DNA from: Psilocybe azurescens
Taxonomy: Eukaryota > Basidiomycota > Agaricomycetes > Agaricales > Agrocybaceae
DNA: 56,678 nt
Direction: 5' to 3'
NCBI GenBank assembly: GCA_023853785.1
Contig: JAJIRX010000610.1
Location: 1-56,678 of the forward strand
The notes beneath the pieces are model-generated. The model was not told the DNA's origin. It saw only the letters and a program-made list of their open reading frames with translations, and did no database searches. The position numbers and the translations under genes were made by a program. Shown piece by piece: positions 1 through 11,149 of the stretch (position 1 is its first letter; each line of letters opens with the position of its first letter).

Positions 1-74
1 AAAACAGATACAGTGAGGGTATATATAAATATATAATTTGAGCACAGGGCTCAGCTCAAAAGAGCTGCGGGTCT

Positions 75-484
75 TTATCGGGAAGTTTTCCCGTACCCTA
101 GGTAGCTCGGCGACCGTATCGACTCCGATAAGGTCGAGATAGGCCGTGAGCGCGTAGTCTCAGCAAGGCGCTCCGCTGGCAACCAGGTGACGTCCCCGGC
201 CTTCCACTCAATTTCGAATACGGAATCTTCTCCCGCTCCGTAGTGTGATAAAATTTTCAATTGCCCATTCCGTGCCCTGACGTCGTAACTTTGATAGTCT
301 CATCCAGTCTTCCGGGAAATTGATCATCGTTAGGATGATGAATTCGCAGCAATGCCGCGTGAAAGACATCATGCACTCCTCTCTGTTTGAGAGAGGATGA
401 TAGTTCCAACTTATAGGATTGATTCCCATAATCCTTAATAATTCTATATGGTCCAATATATTTTGGTATTAGCTTGCGAGCCAA
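75..484 (-). pseudogene. Pol C-terminus: integrase tail and chromodomain
   Basis: Two overlapping frames encode the end of Pol. The upper frame has the integrase tail motif LIPKYIGPYRI followed by SYKLEL and GVHDVFHAALLR, the usual linker before a chromodomain. The lower frame carries FEIEWKAGDVTWLP, whose aromatic residues fit a chromodomain that could steer integration toward marked chromatin. The frame switch near 258 shows a frameshift between them. The terminal tail seen in element B is absent or cut by the window edge. Confidence 0.8.
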
Positions 485-604
485 TCCTTTGGGGTAATTA
501 ATATTCTTGGTAGATAGATAAACTAAGTCGCCTTCATGAAATGGCGATAATTGCTGTTACGGTTAGCGTCTCTCGTTTGTTTCACTCGAGCTGCTAATAT
601 GCTG

Positions 605-1170
605 TCATGAGCTTCTATCAATGCCAATTTTTTCTGTTGTGCAAAGACCCAACTGACGGGTATTCGTATCTTTAGCTGAGTTCCATATCATTGATCGGGG
701 CATGCGCCCATTATTCAGAAAGAAGGGTGCGTATCCTGTGCTCTCAGAACGTGCCGAATTAATTGCAAATTCGATGCTCGATAACTTCGATACCCAGTCA
801 GATTGCGTTCCGTTCACGCATTGTCTTAGCATCTGATTGATAGTGCGGTTCGCGCGCTCAGTAGAGCCGTCTGTCTGCGGGTGATACGCACTAGACATCT
901 TAAGTTTAGTTCCCATTAAGTCATGTAAATGAGACCAGAAGATGCTTGTAAATAAAACATCTCTGTCACTGATTATGTTCTTAGGCATCCCATGTAATTT
1001 GTATACATGTTCAAAAATAAGTTCTGCGACCTGTCGAGCCGTATAGTCGGTGCGACTAGGTATCAAATGCACCATTCCGGTCAACAAACATATTACAACG
1101 GTGATCGAATTAAACGATCCGTCCCTGTTTTTAGACTCAGGTAAGGGTCCGACAAAGTCAATTCCGATTG
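605..1170 (-). pseudogene. Integrase catalytic core
   Basis: The frame contains the DDE triad context of a retroviral-type integrase: DFVGPLPESKN for the first Asp, NIISDRDVLFTS for the second and HPQTDGSTERANRT for the Glu. It continues through SIEFAINSA and GYAPFFLNNG, typical of fungal Ty3 integrases. The enzyme joins element cDNA to host DNA in the nucleus. The upstream zinc-binding part is in another frame, with a frameshift near 1190, so the integrase is not one open polypeptide. Confidence 0.88.
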
Positions 1171-1189
1171 ACTCCCAAGGGTGAATGGT

Positions 1190-1683
1190 ACAGGAAGCGG
1201 ATTCAATAATCCGTACGGTTTTTGGTTACTGGGTTTACTCCGTTTGCATGTATCGCATGAACTACAATATGATTTGACGTCCGAGACGAGGTCCTTCCAC
1301 CAGACTTGAGATCGTAAGTAGTCAGTGGTCTTAGCTGATCCTAAATGCGCAAGCATTGAGTGAGCTTCAGATATTACGATTTCACGAATGCTGCGACCCT
1401 TTATCAATATTTTTGGTATGCAGAGCAGGGTTTGTCCCTTTTCTTTGAGGTGAATTAGACCCTCAGTGACTTCAAAATTCTTGTATGATTTGGGTTCAGT
1501 AATAATCATTCCAAAGAATGGGTCACTCCCATATTGATTACGGATTTCTTCTATTATGTCAATGCCATCCTCTGTAGTGGAGGCGAACTCCAATACTGCT
1601 GGAAGTTCTTGGCTAACTTCTTCATCTGGTAAGTTTATGTCGGTTTCCATATCTGGTAACGGAATGTTTTCCTGTTGCGGCAA
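1190..1683 (-). pseudogene. Integrase N-terminal HHCC zinc-binding domain
   Basis: The translation shows an H...H...C..C integrase zinc finger: His residues in AHSMLAHLG and Cys residues in CSSCDTCKRSKP, with WWKDLVSDVKSY between. It is followed by NPLPVP, which leads into the catalytic core. The ORF runs out of frame after PVPF near 1190. The N-terminal part (PEVLEFAS-like acidic linker) joins it to the RNase H side. Role: zinc-stabilised multimerisation and DNA end binding by integrase. Confidence 0.85.
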
Positions 1684-1999
1684 CTTCGCATGCTTGGCTG
1701 ACGTCGAAACCGGCTTTGTTTTGATCGCCGTTGCCTTTTGCGCGTTGATCCGCCCTCCTTTCGTTGGACAGGGGCTTCAATGTAAAGTGATCGCGCATCC
1801 GCTCTGCAAATTCTCTAGAAGTCTCAGCGCGACCTGTCTCCGTGGGAAGGATGACCCTGCGAGGACGGCGTCTGCGATACGCGACCCTGGCCTCAATCCC
1901 TGCCAGCATGGGACGTCCGTACTCCACATCAACGTCGTCGTCGACTACATCATGGTACGTGTATTCACTACGTGCCCGTGTCGTCCCAAGGCGACTCAT
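1622..1999 (-). pseudogene. Pol linker between RNase H and integrase
   Basis: A basic open stretch containing SEYTYHDVVDDDVD, PMLAGIEARVAY and FAERMRDHFTLKPLS lies between RNase H and the integrase zinc finger. Element B has the equivalent YTYYNIVNNDV and EACTAS-like sequence at 18.85-19.02 kb, so it is family-specific coding sequence rather than an overlapping shadow. It has no recognised catalytic domain. It is offset in frame from both neighbours. Confidence 0.6.
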
Positions 2000-2560
2000 T
2001 CGAATAGATCACGAGACAACAGCGTCCGCCACAACGTTCGCTGCCCGGCACGTACATCACCTCAAAGTCGAAGGACGATACCTTCTCTATCCAGCGCGCC
2101 TGACAACCGGAGAGGTCTTTCTGATTCAGCAGGTGAGTCAGACCTTTATGATCTGTCACCCACTTGAAGCAAACGCCCTGTAGTAGGTCGCGATGGCGTA
2201 GCATCGTCTCAATCCCCGCCAACATTTCAATCTCGTGGGTCGCGTAGTTCTGCTGAGCGGAGTTCAGTTTGGCTGAATAGAATGCCGCCACGTCGCGCAG
2301 TCTTCCAGTCCGACCCTGGCTCACCAGGCCAGACATGCCCGTAGCGCATCCGTCTGTGACCATCCAGATAGTTGGTGCGGTCTTCTCATAGTTTAACGGC
2401 ACACGATGATGATTCCTAGTGCGCTCTACTAAAGACTTAACGTCTTGAGCGCCCTCCCTGCTCAGTGAACGTCCAACGAAACGGTACGGTATCACCGGTG
2501 AGTGCGGTCAGTACACCCATCGGAACTCTAACGCCAGGCACATCGTCCGCTAGATACCCA
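1968..2560 (-). pseudogene. RNase H domain
   Basis: The frame contains WMVTDGCATGMSGLVSQG, FYSAKLNSAQQNY, HEIEMLAGIETMLRHRD, FKWVTDHKGLTHLL and SGCQARWIEKVSSFDFEV, the ordered motifs of a Ty3/gypsy RNase H that degrades the RNA strand during reverse transcription. The final DALSR motif is lost: after MYVPGSE the frame shifts and ends in RCGGRCC. The connection region from RT (RWTFTEQ near 2465) is in a neighbouring frame. Confidence 0.87.
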
Positions 2561-2616
2561 ACGGCACCCAGAAATCCCCTCAACAAGTCGCTGATTGGTA
2601 GGCACTTTCCAGGCCA

Positions 2617-3280
2617 CTACGGAGTCGACTTTGTTTTTGTCCATGCAGATTCCTTCATCATCAATGACGCGTCCCAACACGCGTAGTTCATTCTGCAGGA
2701 AGCTAAGCTTCCCTTACTCAGGTATAGTTTCTCGCGTTTTAAGATATTGATCACGAGTTTAACGTGTTTTATGTGATCTTCCAGCGTGTCCGAATAGATC
2801 AAAATATCATCAAGGTAAACGTCCATAAATCGGCCGATATGTGGGGAGAAGAGGTGATTCATTAATGTTTGATAGGTTGCAGGTGCGTTACAATCGCCCT
2901 GCTGAACTACCAGACTAATCATATTGCCATCTGGCGTTGTTACCGCAGTACGATCGACATGATCCGGGTCGATACGTATCTGCTCGTATGCGGATTTACC
3001 ATCCAAGGACGACCGATATCGGTGTCTCACCACTCGACGCAGTATTCCCTCGATGTCGGGGAGGCGGCTGACGTCATTTTCGAGTGTTCTTGTTACGTTC
3101 TCGTAAGTCAAACACCGTGCGTAGTTCGGCTGGTTCATTATTCTTACGAGGCTTAGGGATCAGCAACATTGGCACCGTATTACCTGAAGAGGTAATTTTC
3201 CAACGTCCGGATTTCAAATCGGCGTCGCGTTTCTCGGCCCATTGGGCTCGAAGGCTTCTGGGCACCGCAAAGGGCACCAC
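2617..3280 (-). pseudogene. Reverse transcriptase (fingers and palm)
   Basis: Two overlapping frames give the RT. The first has GRWKITSSGNTVPMLLIPKP and RTVFDLRERN. The second has LDGKSAYEQIRI, the palm block GDCNAPATYQTLMNHLF and the catalytic YLDDILIYSD (YxDD box), followed by HVKLVINILK. The catalytic Asp pair is retained, but the fingers and palm are separated by a frameshift near 3080-3140, and the thumb frame is lost near 2690. This is the best preserved RT in the window; the related element B has lost the whole palm. Confidence 0.9.
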
Positions 3281-3323
3281 GGGTACGTTTTATTTATGTC
3301 AATCAGGGGTATAGAATGATTAA

Positions 3324-4280
3324 TTACGTGCAGCGGAGGAAGCTCTGTTTCTCCAACTTCCTTACAGGGTTCAGCATAGCGGCGCAGCTCCGCCCTGGCA
3401 TTACTGACAGCGTCCGTGTCAAAGTCCAATCCATGCACCATCGGTTTGTGTCTGTTCCCGACAACATGGGGTGCGGGTCGTTGCTTCCGATTACTACACG
3501 GGCGGGGTTCAGCCCTATGCATACGGAATGTTGGTACATGAAGGGTGTACCCAAGATTAGATCATAATTACTTATGTTCGCGATATCAAAGGTTTGTGTT
3601 GAGTTGATTCCCTGATATTCAAACCTGACATCTGTACTAGCGTTTATTTTAGATCGCGAGCCTTGTACCGCTAACTGCAAGGTGATAGGTTCTGCCAGTT
3701 TTCTTAATTTTACTTTTAGCTGATCAGCCAACGTTGTTGACATGAAGTCGCCTAATGAACCTGAATCGATCAGAGCCCGAACGGGTTGTCCATTAACGTT
3801 AACTTTAACGATTACTGGTTTAGGCAAGAGGCGGCGCTTGTCTTTCAAAGCAGCCGCATTCCGTTGAAGTCCAACATAAGATCTGCGATCCACTTGTACG
3901 CCGTATAGCTGTAAGTAATCGTTTGTTCTCAACATGGAAACATTGTAATCCACATTGCTGACAGCCTCCTTAGGTTTGGTTTTAAATAGTTGATTAACCA
4001 AGGTTTTAATTCTGACCCATAGACTAGGTTCCCTGGCGGCGTCTTTTAGCGCCTCTTTCGTTTTCTGCACATAACTCGATGTGACCTCAAATTGATCCAT
4101 CTGATCGTCATACCATTTAACGACATTGAAGTTGTCGTTACCCAGGTAAGATTCAGGTAGTTTGGTAGTTTGGTTATTCTGAATATCTTTTATCTCAATA
4201 GTTCTGTATTCCGTGTTCGAACGGTGGACTGTGCAGCTATCATTGTAATGTGAGCTGTGCGCTTTTAATACTATATTCAC
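3324..4280 (-). pseudogene. Aspartic protease region of Pol
   Basis: The ORF carries the retropepsin-like active site ALIDSGSLGDFMSTTLAD (D-S-G), followed by RKLAEPITLQLAVQGSRSKI, a tract ending DLILGTPFMYQ (the ILG flap-side motif) and VVIGSN. The 200 residues upstream form a family-specific spacer (SNVDYNVSMLRTNDYLQLYG) shared with element B. The protease would cut Gag-Pol into mature proteins. It overlaps the RT-side frame (3214-3522), again showing a frameshift. Confidence 0.85.
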
Positions 4281-4625
4281 AAAATCTTCTACAGGTGCTC
4301 CGATGAGTGTATTGGCTATACTACGGCGTCTTGAGCCATTCCACGGACGTTTAGCTAGGGAAGCGACATATCAGCGTGCCTCACGCACTCTTCAGCGTAC
4401 CATCGGCCAACTGAAAGAACTGGTGACGCAGCCTGTCTATGTGCAGATAGGATTCGAAGCATCTATGCTTGTCGTAGATCGCGTATCTATTGTATCTTGC
4501 CTTCTCCACTGCAAAGCGAGAACTTGCACAGACTGTGTGATCGTCTGCATCCCCAGGGTATGGGGCGCACTCACGGAGGACGTGTTCGATTCTCTCCAGC
4601 GAACAAATCTGCTTTTTCGTGTCGA
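4281..4625 (-). other. Unreadable Gag-Pol spacer of element A
   Basis: Neither strand gives a recognisable domain here. On the minus strand every frame is closed by stops between the Gag end (4626) and the protease spacer (4280). Element B is also poorly conserved in the equivalent place (about 20.6-20.84 kb). It is most simply a fast-evolving, decayed spacer. Confidence 0.45.
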
Positions 4626-5606
4626 TCAGACCCGCCCGGGTCCTTCAGCACCGTAAGTCGCATCCTTACTCTTGATGGGGTACGTTCCCGGCTCACATAG
4701 CTTGGATGTTTGTTTAGTATAATGGTCATTGTACGTTTGCGTTTTATTCAAGTATCGAGTGTACCAGGACACTAAATTGATTCTAGGGTTCTCTAGTAAT
4801 CGCTTTTTAACGACTGTAACTATGTTTAGATCCATGTCTTCAATGCAGTAGAACTCTGGATTGGTATTTGTAGGGTATACAGAAAATCGTACATCATCCT
4901 CAATCGCAGGATCAGCGGTCGGATAATTGGTATGTATTCCACTCATCAATATATGTATTGAAATCTCTGTGAGAGGTTGACCAAAAGGTAACCAGGTTCC
5001 TCGAGTGTGTTGAAGACCGAGAGCTCGCGCCCTCCGCTTAGCATACCATCCTCGAAGGTCAAACTTGGAGTTATTCAAACGTCGCTTGGAGACGTTTATT
5101 CTAAAGCGAGTTAATCTGTCTTTGATAAGATAACTGCGACGCTTCGGATTATGTTTCACCACAAATCGTCCGCCGTGCATCTCGTTATAATCGTACCAAT
5201 ATCGCTCGTCTCCGGGATAAGTGACTACGGTACCTAGCTGGTATGTAATGTTCATTGTGAATGGATCACCAATCTCATCTTGAGCACAGGCCCATGGTCT
5301 CGAAATCCATGGAGGATCGTCCCATGAGTAACTGACTGCCCCCAGGGGCATGCTCTCCAGGACCTCTATGAAGTCGCCGGAACTGTCCGTTTTCGCGTCG
5401 TCCTCCACCGCTGGTTCAATATTGTGAGTTGACATTCCCGGCGGCCCATTTCCTGAGTGCTTAACGCTACTTCCTTGTGGACAGTTTCTAGACATGTGTC
5501 CTTGCTCATTGCAACGGAAACATCGTCCTGACGCGAACCTTTCCGATTTCTCTTTTTTCAGACAAGGTATTCCTATATTCACAATTATTATTATTTCTGT
5601 AATCAT
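4626..5606 (-). pseudogene. Gag C-terminal half with CCHC zinc knuckle
   Basis: The N-terminal part has an intact CCHC knuckle, CFRCNEQGHMSRNCPQ, the nucleocapsid RNA-binding motif. It is followed by about 250 residues with repeated blocks (FRINVSKRRLNNSKFDLRGW, FYCIEDMDLN, NPRINLVSWYTRYLNKT) also found in element B. The repeated tryptophan-tyrosine blocks look like a duplicated family-specific module of unknown role. The frame ends near 4626. Confidence 0.8.
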
Positions 5607-5614
5607 TGTTTTTA

Positions 5615-6256
5615 CTAGGACGAGGATTGTATCTTCCTCGGGTGAAGGAGCTTCTGCGAGGGTTTGTTAAATGTGTTGTTATTTCTATTCTGACCATCAT
5701 ATCGATTAGGTCTATCCTCAGCGGTCTCGTCGTCGGTCATGATTGTCATGCCGCTTGCGATGGTCGCGTCTACCACGATATTCGCGTCGGTCTGCGATAC
5801 TCGCGTCGGTCTCGATATTTGCGTCGGTCTCGAGGCTCGCGTCGGTCCCTTTGGTGCGCCCGATTGGCTGGGGCGAGAATCGCGAGGTCGGACATTCTCA
5901 GAGATTTCTACTATCTCTGCACAACGTACAACTTCATCCCAGGTTGACGAGTCCGGATGGAGGCCTTGTCTCCACAAGCCCCGTTGGATTATTTCTGAGC
6001 TCCCTGTCCAGAACTGATTGACTAAATCGCTCTGGGTGATTGATCCAATTAAGTTGCATTGTTCTTCTAAGTAATGCACAAATTCGCTGACACGTCTATT
6101 ACCCTGTGTAGCGTTTTGAACTTTCTCACGGACTTTCTGCCTGTAATCGATCGGGAAACAATAGTTGTATAGTTCATTGTAAAAGTCTGACATTTTCCAT
6201 TTTTCTTCATTTATTGATACTTTCTGCAGGTAGAAGTCATAAGCTCTTTTCTCCAT
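5615..6256 (-). pseudogene. Gag capsid-like domain
   Basis: The 213-residue ORF contains NYCFPIDYRQKVREK, NATQGNRRVSEFVHYLEEQ and GLHPDSSTWDEVVRCAE, the helical capsid signature of fungal Ty3 Gag proteins. A degenerate RPTRVSQ-type repeat (5780-5850, TCGGTCTCG repeats in DNA) and a basic linker follow. The zinc knuckle continues in the neighbouring frame (4626-5606). Start chosen: MEKRAYDFYLQK; the real Gag begins further upstream, near 7397. Confidence 0.82.
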
Positions 6257-6421
6257 GAAGTAAGCTAACGCCGGGATCCATCTTTTCCGGCGGAGACCGC
6301 TGTCCTCCAGGTATGATTTGCTTTCTTTTACAAATCTGTGGAATGCACGGGCGTCCGTGCTTCCATCATAGGGGGTAGGTTTCAGTGCTTTAGCACTTGA
6401 TGACCCCTTGTTCCGGCGTTT

Positions 6422-7397
6422 TTGTGTTTGGAAGGCTTGGCTTTTGGCTCGTCGTCTTCTGACGGTGATGACGATTCATCGGAGCTCGATGAGCCGTCAT
6501 CCGATCCATCTGGGTCACCAGAGGATGGTTCTGAACTTGATGAAGGGCTCTCGGACGATGTAGTCGCCAGCGCGTTTCTTAGATTTGCGGGATTTTTTCC
6601 TTGTAGAAGATACTTTCTTCAGTGCCGCCCCCAGGAAGGATTTGGGATCAACGTGCGCTACCGGCCTCGCTGATAGGGGTTTTGCGCAGTTGGCATGCGT
6701 ACATGTTCGGCAGTCTGGTCAAATCTTATCGCAGGCGTTCTGGGTAGATTAGGAGCTGTAACGAGATTCAATTGTTCCTTTCGTTTAGCTTTTGCCAATT
6801 TCTCAAATTCTTTTCTTTGAGTTTGAACATCTAATTCAACGTTGGAAATACTGAGATTCCCCCCATTCTCGGGGGTCAATACTTTTGCCCTTATCTTTAG
6901 AGGGTCCTTCGCCGCGTGAGCTGGAGGCGCTCTCGGTGGACTTTCTTATTACGTTTAGCAATTAACTTTTGCTGTTCTTGTGTTAGGGATTTCTCTGCCT
7001 TATCAATGGCAGGATCCGTAGCTACTTCTGTGCTTAGTTCATTATTGCGGCGGCGGGATGACTCGCGGCTCGTTTTGCACTTACTTTGCACCGTGGTCCA
7101 TGGACCATCATCATCAGACTCTGATTCAGAGGATGTGATATTCGGGTCGCTGTGTTCATCTGACACAAAAGGATTTTCATTATTATTATGAATGTCCTCT
7201 ACCAATACTTTGGGAGGTTCGGTAATAACCCTCTTCTCTACCTCTGCAGAGGGAGAAGACGGTCTCGACGCCGCCACGTCGCTGTATGAGCGGCGTGGGG
7301 TTTGGACGTCGGGGCGCCACCGGGCTTTTAAGCTCGGGGGCGAAGGTACGCGGTTTCCTCCGGGGATAACTCGCGATCTTAGTTGCCTAGATGCCAT
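6422..7397 (-). pseudogene. Gag N-terminal region
   Basis: Probable Gag start is MASRQLRSRV with ATG at 7397. A Ser/Pro-rich tail then leads to NPFVSDEHSD and DDDGPWTTVQSKC, the latter also present in element B as GPWTTFKSKC. After a frame change near 6900 it continues as KAKRKEQLNL and RFDQTAEHVR, then a Ser/Asp-rich acidic stretch (6440-6570). No domain is known, but the repeated occurrence in both elements supports it as real Gag sequence. Confidence 0.7.
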
Positions 7398-7586
7398 AGT
7401 TAGTGATACGGACAAATAAGGTAACACGTACTGAGTTTTAAATTTAAGGTTTTGTTGCCAAGCGTGGTTCTTCGGGTGATCAATCCAAAGAATTCCGGAC
7501 GTCGAGGTGACAGTAAATAGGAGAATGCTAGTAGCGAACTAGCAAGGTTTCGGGTTGTTTAAGAGTTGTTGTAGAAGTCAAAAATA
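7398..7586 (-). other. 5' leader of element A
   Basis: Non-coding sequence between the 5' LTR and the Gag start. On the minus strand the bases just inside the LTR read TATTTTTGACTTC, and I cannot match them to a specific tRNA 3' end, so the primer-binding site is undetermined. The same AAAAATA block abuts the LTR of element B. Confidence 0.5.
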
Positions 7587-8314
7587 TGTGACGAAAGGTA
7601 ACTCCGAGTGACTATAAGTAACAAGGAGGTTGTTTCGGCACACGGTTTCTTAGAGGGAAGGAGAAGGACTGTTTTAACAACTGTATTCGCTGGGGTCTAA
7701 GCTAGTACAATGGGCCTCTTTATATACTCTATCTAATAGTCCATTGGATAGTAACAGATGCAAAGCCAAGAGTAGAATAGTAAGATAGGGAAGTGAATCA
7801 AATAAGGGGGCGAAAGGAGTTGAAGTCAACGCGATAAGATAAGATAATAAGAGGTAACGTGATAAGTAGGATAAGTACCGATCTGTCACAATATGCAAAG
7901 TAGATGATGATGACATCATGATGCAGGTGAAAATTCGAAATGATGTTTGATTGGATTTGCTTAGTCACTAGCCCTATGTGACGGAAGTGATAACCGTGAC
8001 TGGTATAGTTTCGGTTAGATCATTCGGTCACATGGAAAGGTGGTAGAGTGAAGCTCAAAGGTAATAAAGACAGGTATAAATATTCTGTGTTCACTAGAGG
8101 ATCTGTAGCTACAACAGGGCCTGTATTTATACTGTAGGATAATGTTCTAGAACTAGTCTATAGAGTCCAAAGGGAATAGTTATAATCAAGAGGTGAGTGT
8201 GTAAAACATAGGGTCAAAAAGTAAATCGACGGAATGTATATGGAGTCGAAGTCGGAAAGATAAGATAAAGAAAATCATAGATAGTAGGATTGTGAGAAAT
8301 ACTGGACCATCACA
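7587..8314 (-). repeat. 5' LTR of element A (728 bp)
   Basis: The end at 8314 is fixed by homology to the element B LTR: both finish (plus strand) in ATTGTGAGAAA...CATCACA and then diverge. The inner end is placed at TGTGACG, giving terminal TGTGA...TCACA inverted dinucleotides. Bases 7977-8314 align throughout with the 339-bp LTR at 24089-24427. The first 390 bp are absent from that copy. Confidence 0.82.
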
Positions 8315-8345
8315 TACATCCTCTGGGTATTGTGAAGCAATGCCC

Positions 8346-8352
8346 AATAAAT
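8346..8352. repeat. Target site duplication AATAAAT (left)
   Basis: AATAAAT abuts the left CAC end of the palindromic element, and the same seven bases abut its right CTG end at 12800-12806. The 31 bases between the LTR and this site are plain flank. Confidence 0.75.
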
Positions 8353-9310
8353 CACATAGGGCAGCTATGTACATTGTAGCGAGTGACATGGGCCATAGAA
8401 CACACACAATGTATCTGTGTGACACAGGGCCAATGAATTCTGTGGAAGCTGCATACATTTTAGGGTGGTGGGAATTAATTACAAATGCTGTGGGACTGCA
8501 TGCATGAGCCTACAGTTAGCACACCACGGACTGGGTTCGGCCCTGAGATGGCTGGTCAAATACCCAATGCCGATGTAGCAGTTCATGCAAATCCAACTGT
8601 TCAATGACTCAAAATACAGTATATTTGCATAATTATATGGAATTTAATGATTGGAAAAATGGTACAGCTGTGTAGTGTTAATTTATGCTTAGCAGTTGTA
8701 TCAGCTCGGGCCCGATGTGGCCGATTAAATGAACTGGTACCGATGATACAGTGCAGACAAAACTGACCATTTATTCAGTCGGAGCACTGAATATTTGTAT
8801 AACTGAAGGAAATTAAATAATGGGAATAATTGTACAGCAGTGCAGTATACATTTAATTACTACTTGGCAGTTGCATCAACTCGGGCCCGATGTGGCTGAT
8901 TAAATAAACTGGTGCCGATGATGCAATGCAGACAAAACTGACCATTTATTCAGTCAGAATACTGAATATTTCTATAACTGAAGAATATTAAATAATGGGA
9001 ATAATTGTATAGCAGTGCAGTATACATTTAGTTTATACTCAGCAGTTGCATCAGCTCGGGCCTGATGGGGCCGATTAAATAAACCGGTGCCGATGATGCA
9101 ATGCAGACAAAACTGACAATTTATTCAGTCAGAATACTGAATATTTCTATAACTGAAGGAAATTAAATAATGGGAATAATTGTACAGCAGTGCAGTATAC
9201 ATTTAATTAGTACTTGGCAGTTGCATCAGCTTGGGCCCAATGGGGCCGATTAAATAAACCGGTGCCGATGATGCAATGCAGACAAAACTGACAATTTATT
9301 CAGTCAGAAT
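8353..9310 (+). repeat. Left outer arm of palindrome
   Basis: Reads base for base like the reverse complement of 11842-12799, apart from a few small differences close to the tips (for example GCAGCTATGTACATTG against GCAGCTACATTG). Identity falls abruptly near 9300. Confidence 0.8.
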
Positions 9311-10160
9311 ACTGAATATTTCTGTAACTGAAGGATATTAAATAATGGGAATAATTGTATAGCAGTGCAGTATACATTTAATTAATACTCGGCAGTTGCA
9401 TCAGCTCAGGCACAATGTGGCCGATTAAATAAACCGGTGCCGATGATGCAATACAGAAAAAACTGACCATTTATTCAGTCAGAATACTGAATATTTCTAT
9501 AACTGAAGAAAATCAAATAATGGGAATAATTGTACAGCAGTGCAGTATACATATAATTAATACTCGGCAGTTGCATCAGGTCCGGCCCGATGTGGCCAAT
9601 TAAATGAACCTGTGCCAATGATGCAGTGCAGACAAAACTGACCATTTATTCAGTCAGAATACTGAATATATCCATAACTGAAGGGAATTCAATATTGGGA
9701 ATAATTGTACAGAAGTATAGTATAGATTTAGTTTATACTTTGCAGTTGCATCAGCTCGGGCCCAACTTGGCCGATTCAATAATCTGACCCAGATATAGCA
9801 GTACATGGAAAACAAACCATTCAATGATTCAAAATACAGTATATTTGCATAATTATGTGGAATTTAATGATTGGAACAATAGTACCACAATGCAGTACTG
9901 TAATTTTTTGTTGGCAGTGACATCAGTTTGGTCCAATTTGGGTGATCAATTAAGCTGGTGCCAATGTATCAGTTCATGCAAAGCCAACCATTTATTAACT
10001 CAAAATATTGAACATTTTTGTAACTGAATGGAATTTAACGATTTGGAAAATAGTACAAGAGTGTAGTAGTGTATCAATTTGTGCTTGGCAGTTGCAAGAG
10101 CTCAGCCCAAACATGTCATATTGAATAGGTTAATCCTGATGCAATAGTGAATTATGCCAC
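8586..10160 (+). repeat. 175-bp tandem array, left arm (about 9 units)
   Basis: The anchor AACTGACCATTTATTCAG or its variants recurs at 8761, 8936, 9111, 9286, 9461 and 9636, exactly 175 bp apart, with degenerate units before and after (about 9811 and 9986). Each unit also contains GCAGTTGCATCAGCTCGGGC and a CCGATTAAATAAACCGGTGCC block. Middle units are most alike; units near the core have decayed. Confidence 0.9.
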
Positions 10161-11149
10161 AAAATAAATAGACTGAATTTCAATGTATAGTTGATTTTTA
10201 CTCTGCAGTTACACAATCTTTGGATCTGACATTTCCAAAACAGATAAAGCTGACAGATTGGCCAACTTAAATATGAAATATTGACATGAATGGATTGAAT
10301 TGAACAGTTTTACAAGTAGACAGAAGATTAGTATAGGGTTAACATGGGATCTGCAGTTGCATCAGCTTGGGCTAGATGACTTGTTTACTGTAAATTGTCT
10401 CCACAACAACACTTTCATTAATAACATTACCAGTCCATTTAAAGTAGGGAAGATTGTCTTTTCAATGATTGCAGATAACATTATATTCAATAGGATGTTT
10501 AGTGCACAAGGTATTTGGAATAATATATGCATTGAATAGATATCCTTTGTGTGCTTATGTTGTAGCAAATGTCCACTTTAATGCAATACAGCTTGCAGAC
10601 TGTGTAATGGCCATGATCAGTGAGTATTTACTTTGAACTGAACAATATGTGGTCATGGGTTTACTTACACAGTTGCAATGGAACAACCTATTTATTCAGT
10701 GAGATTGGTTTTAAGCTTAGGCAAATTCGGAGTACAGATTAACACTAAACTGTGCTGCTGTTGAATTGATCAAATTAAATTTATACTGTACTGGTGTATA
10801 TTTTGTGCTGTTTAATTCAATCCAGTTATGCAAATATATTGGGCCTGAGCTAATACAACTGCCAAGCATAGTTTAACACTATACTGCATTACTTTGTATG
10901 TTTTGTGTTGTTTAATTGAATCTAGTTATGCATATATTTAATACTTTGACTGGAACTGAGTTTGTTAATTGGCCAAGTTGGGCCTGAGCTGATGTGACTG
11001 CCAAGCATAAATTAATACTGTACTGTACTACTGTACAATTCTACATTGGGGCCAATATATTTAATTGGTCAAGTTGGGCCAGAGCATACATTAACAATAT
11101 ACTGCACTGCTGTGTATTTTTGCGCTGTTTAACATGTATAAATTTAGTA
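10161..11149. other. Degenerate core of palindrome
   Basis: Fragments of the same 175-bp unit occur in both orientations (CAGTTGCATCAGCTTGGGC at about 10353; GGGCCTGAGCTAATACAACTGCC at about 10842), but spacing is irregular and similarity low. The change of orientation falls between about 10.4 and 10.8 kb. Short ORFs here have no protein-like features. Confidence 0.6.

Larger units (their letters stand above)
1..8314 (-). mobile_element. Ty3/gypsy LTR retrotransposon A (3' end outside window)
   Basis: Read on the minus strand, the order is 5' LTR, Gag with zinc knuckle, aspartic protease, RT, RNase H, integrase and chromodomain, the order of a Ty3/gypsy chromovirus. The coding region is split into about ten ORFs in different frames, so the copy is inactive. 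CpG dinucleotides are still frequent, unlike in its relative at 13.4-24.4 kb, so it looks younger. The first 74 bases hold no LTR match, so the 3' LTR must lie before the window or be lost. Family-level confidence is high; exact domain joins would need alignment to an intact copy. Confidence 0.93.

Noticed and set aside
10300..10539. ORF in the palindrome core
   Set aside because: Short, low complexity, overlapped by an ORF on the other strand, and no protein-like motif.
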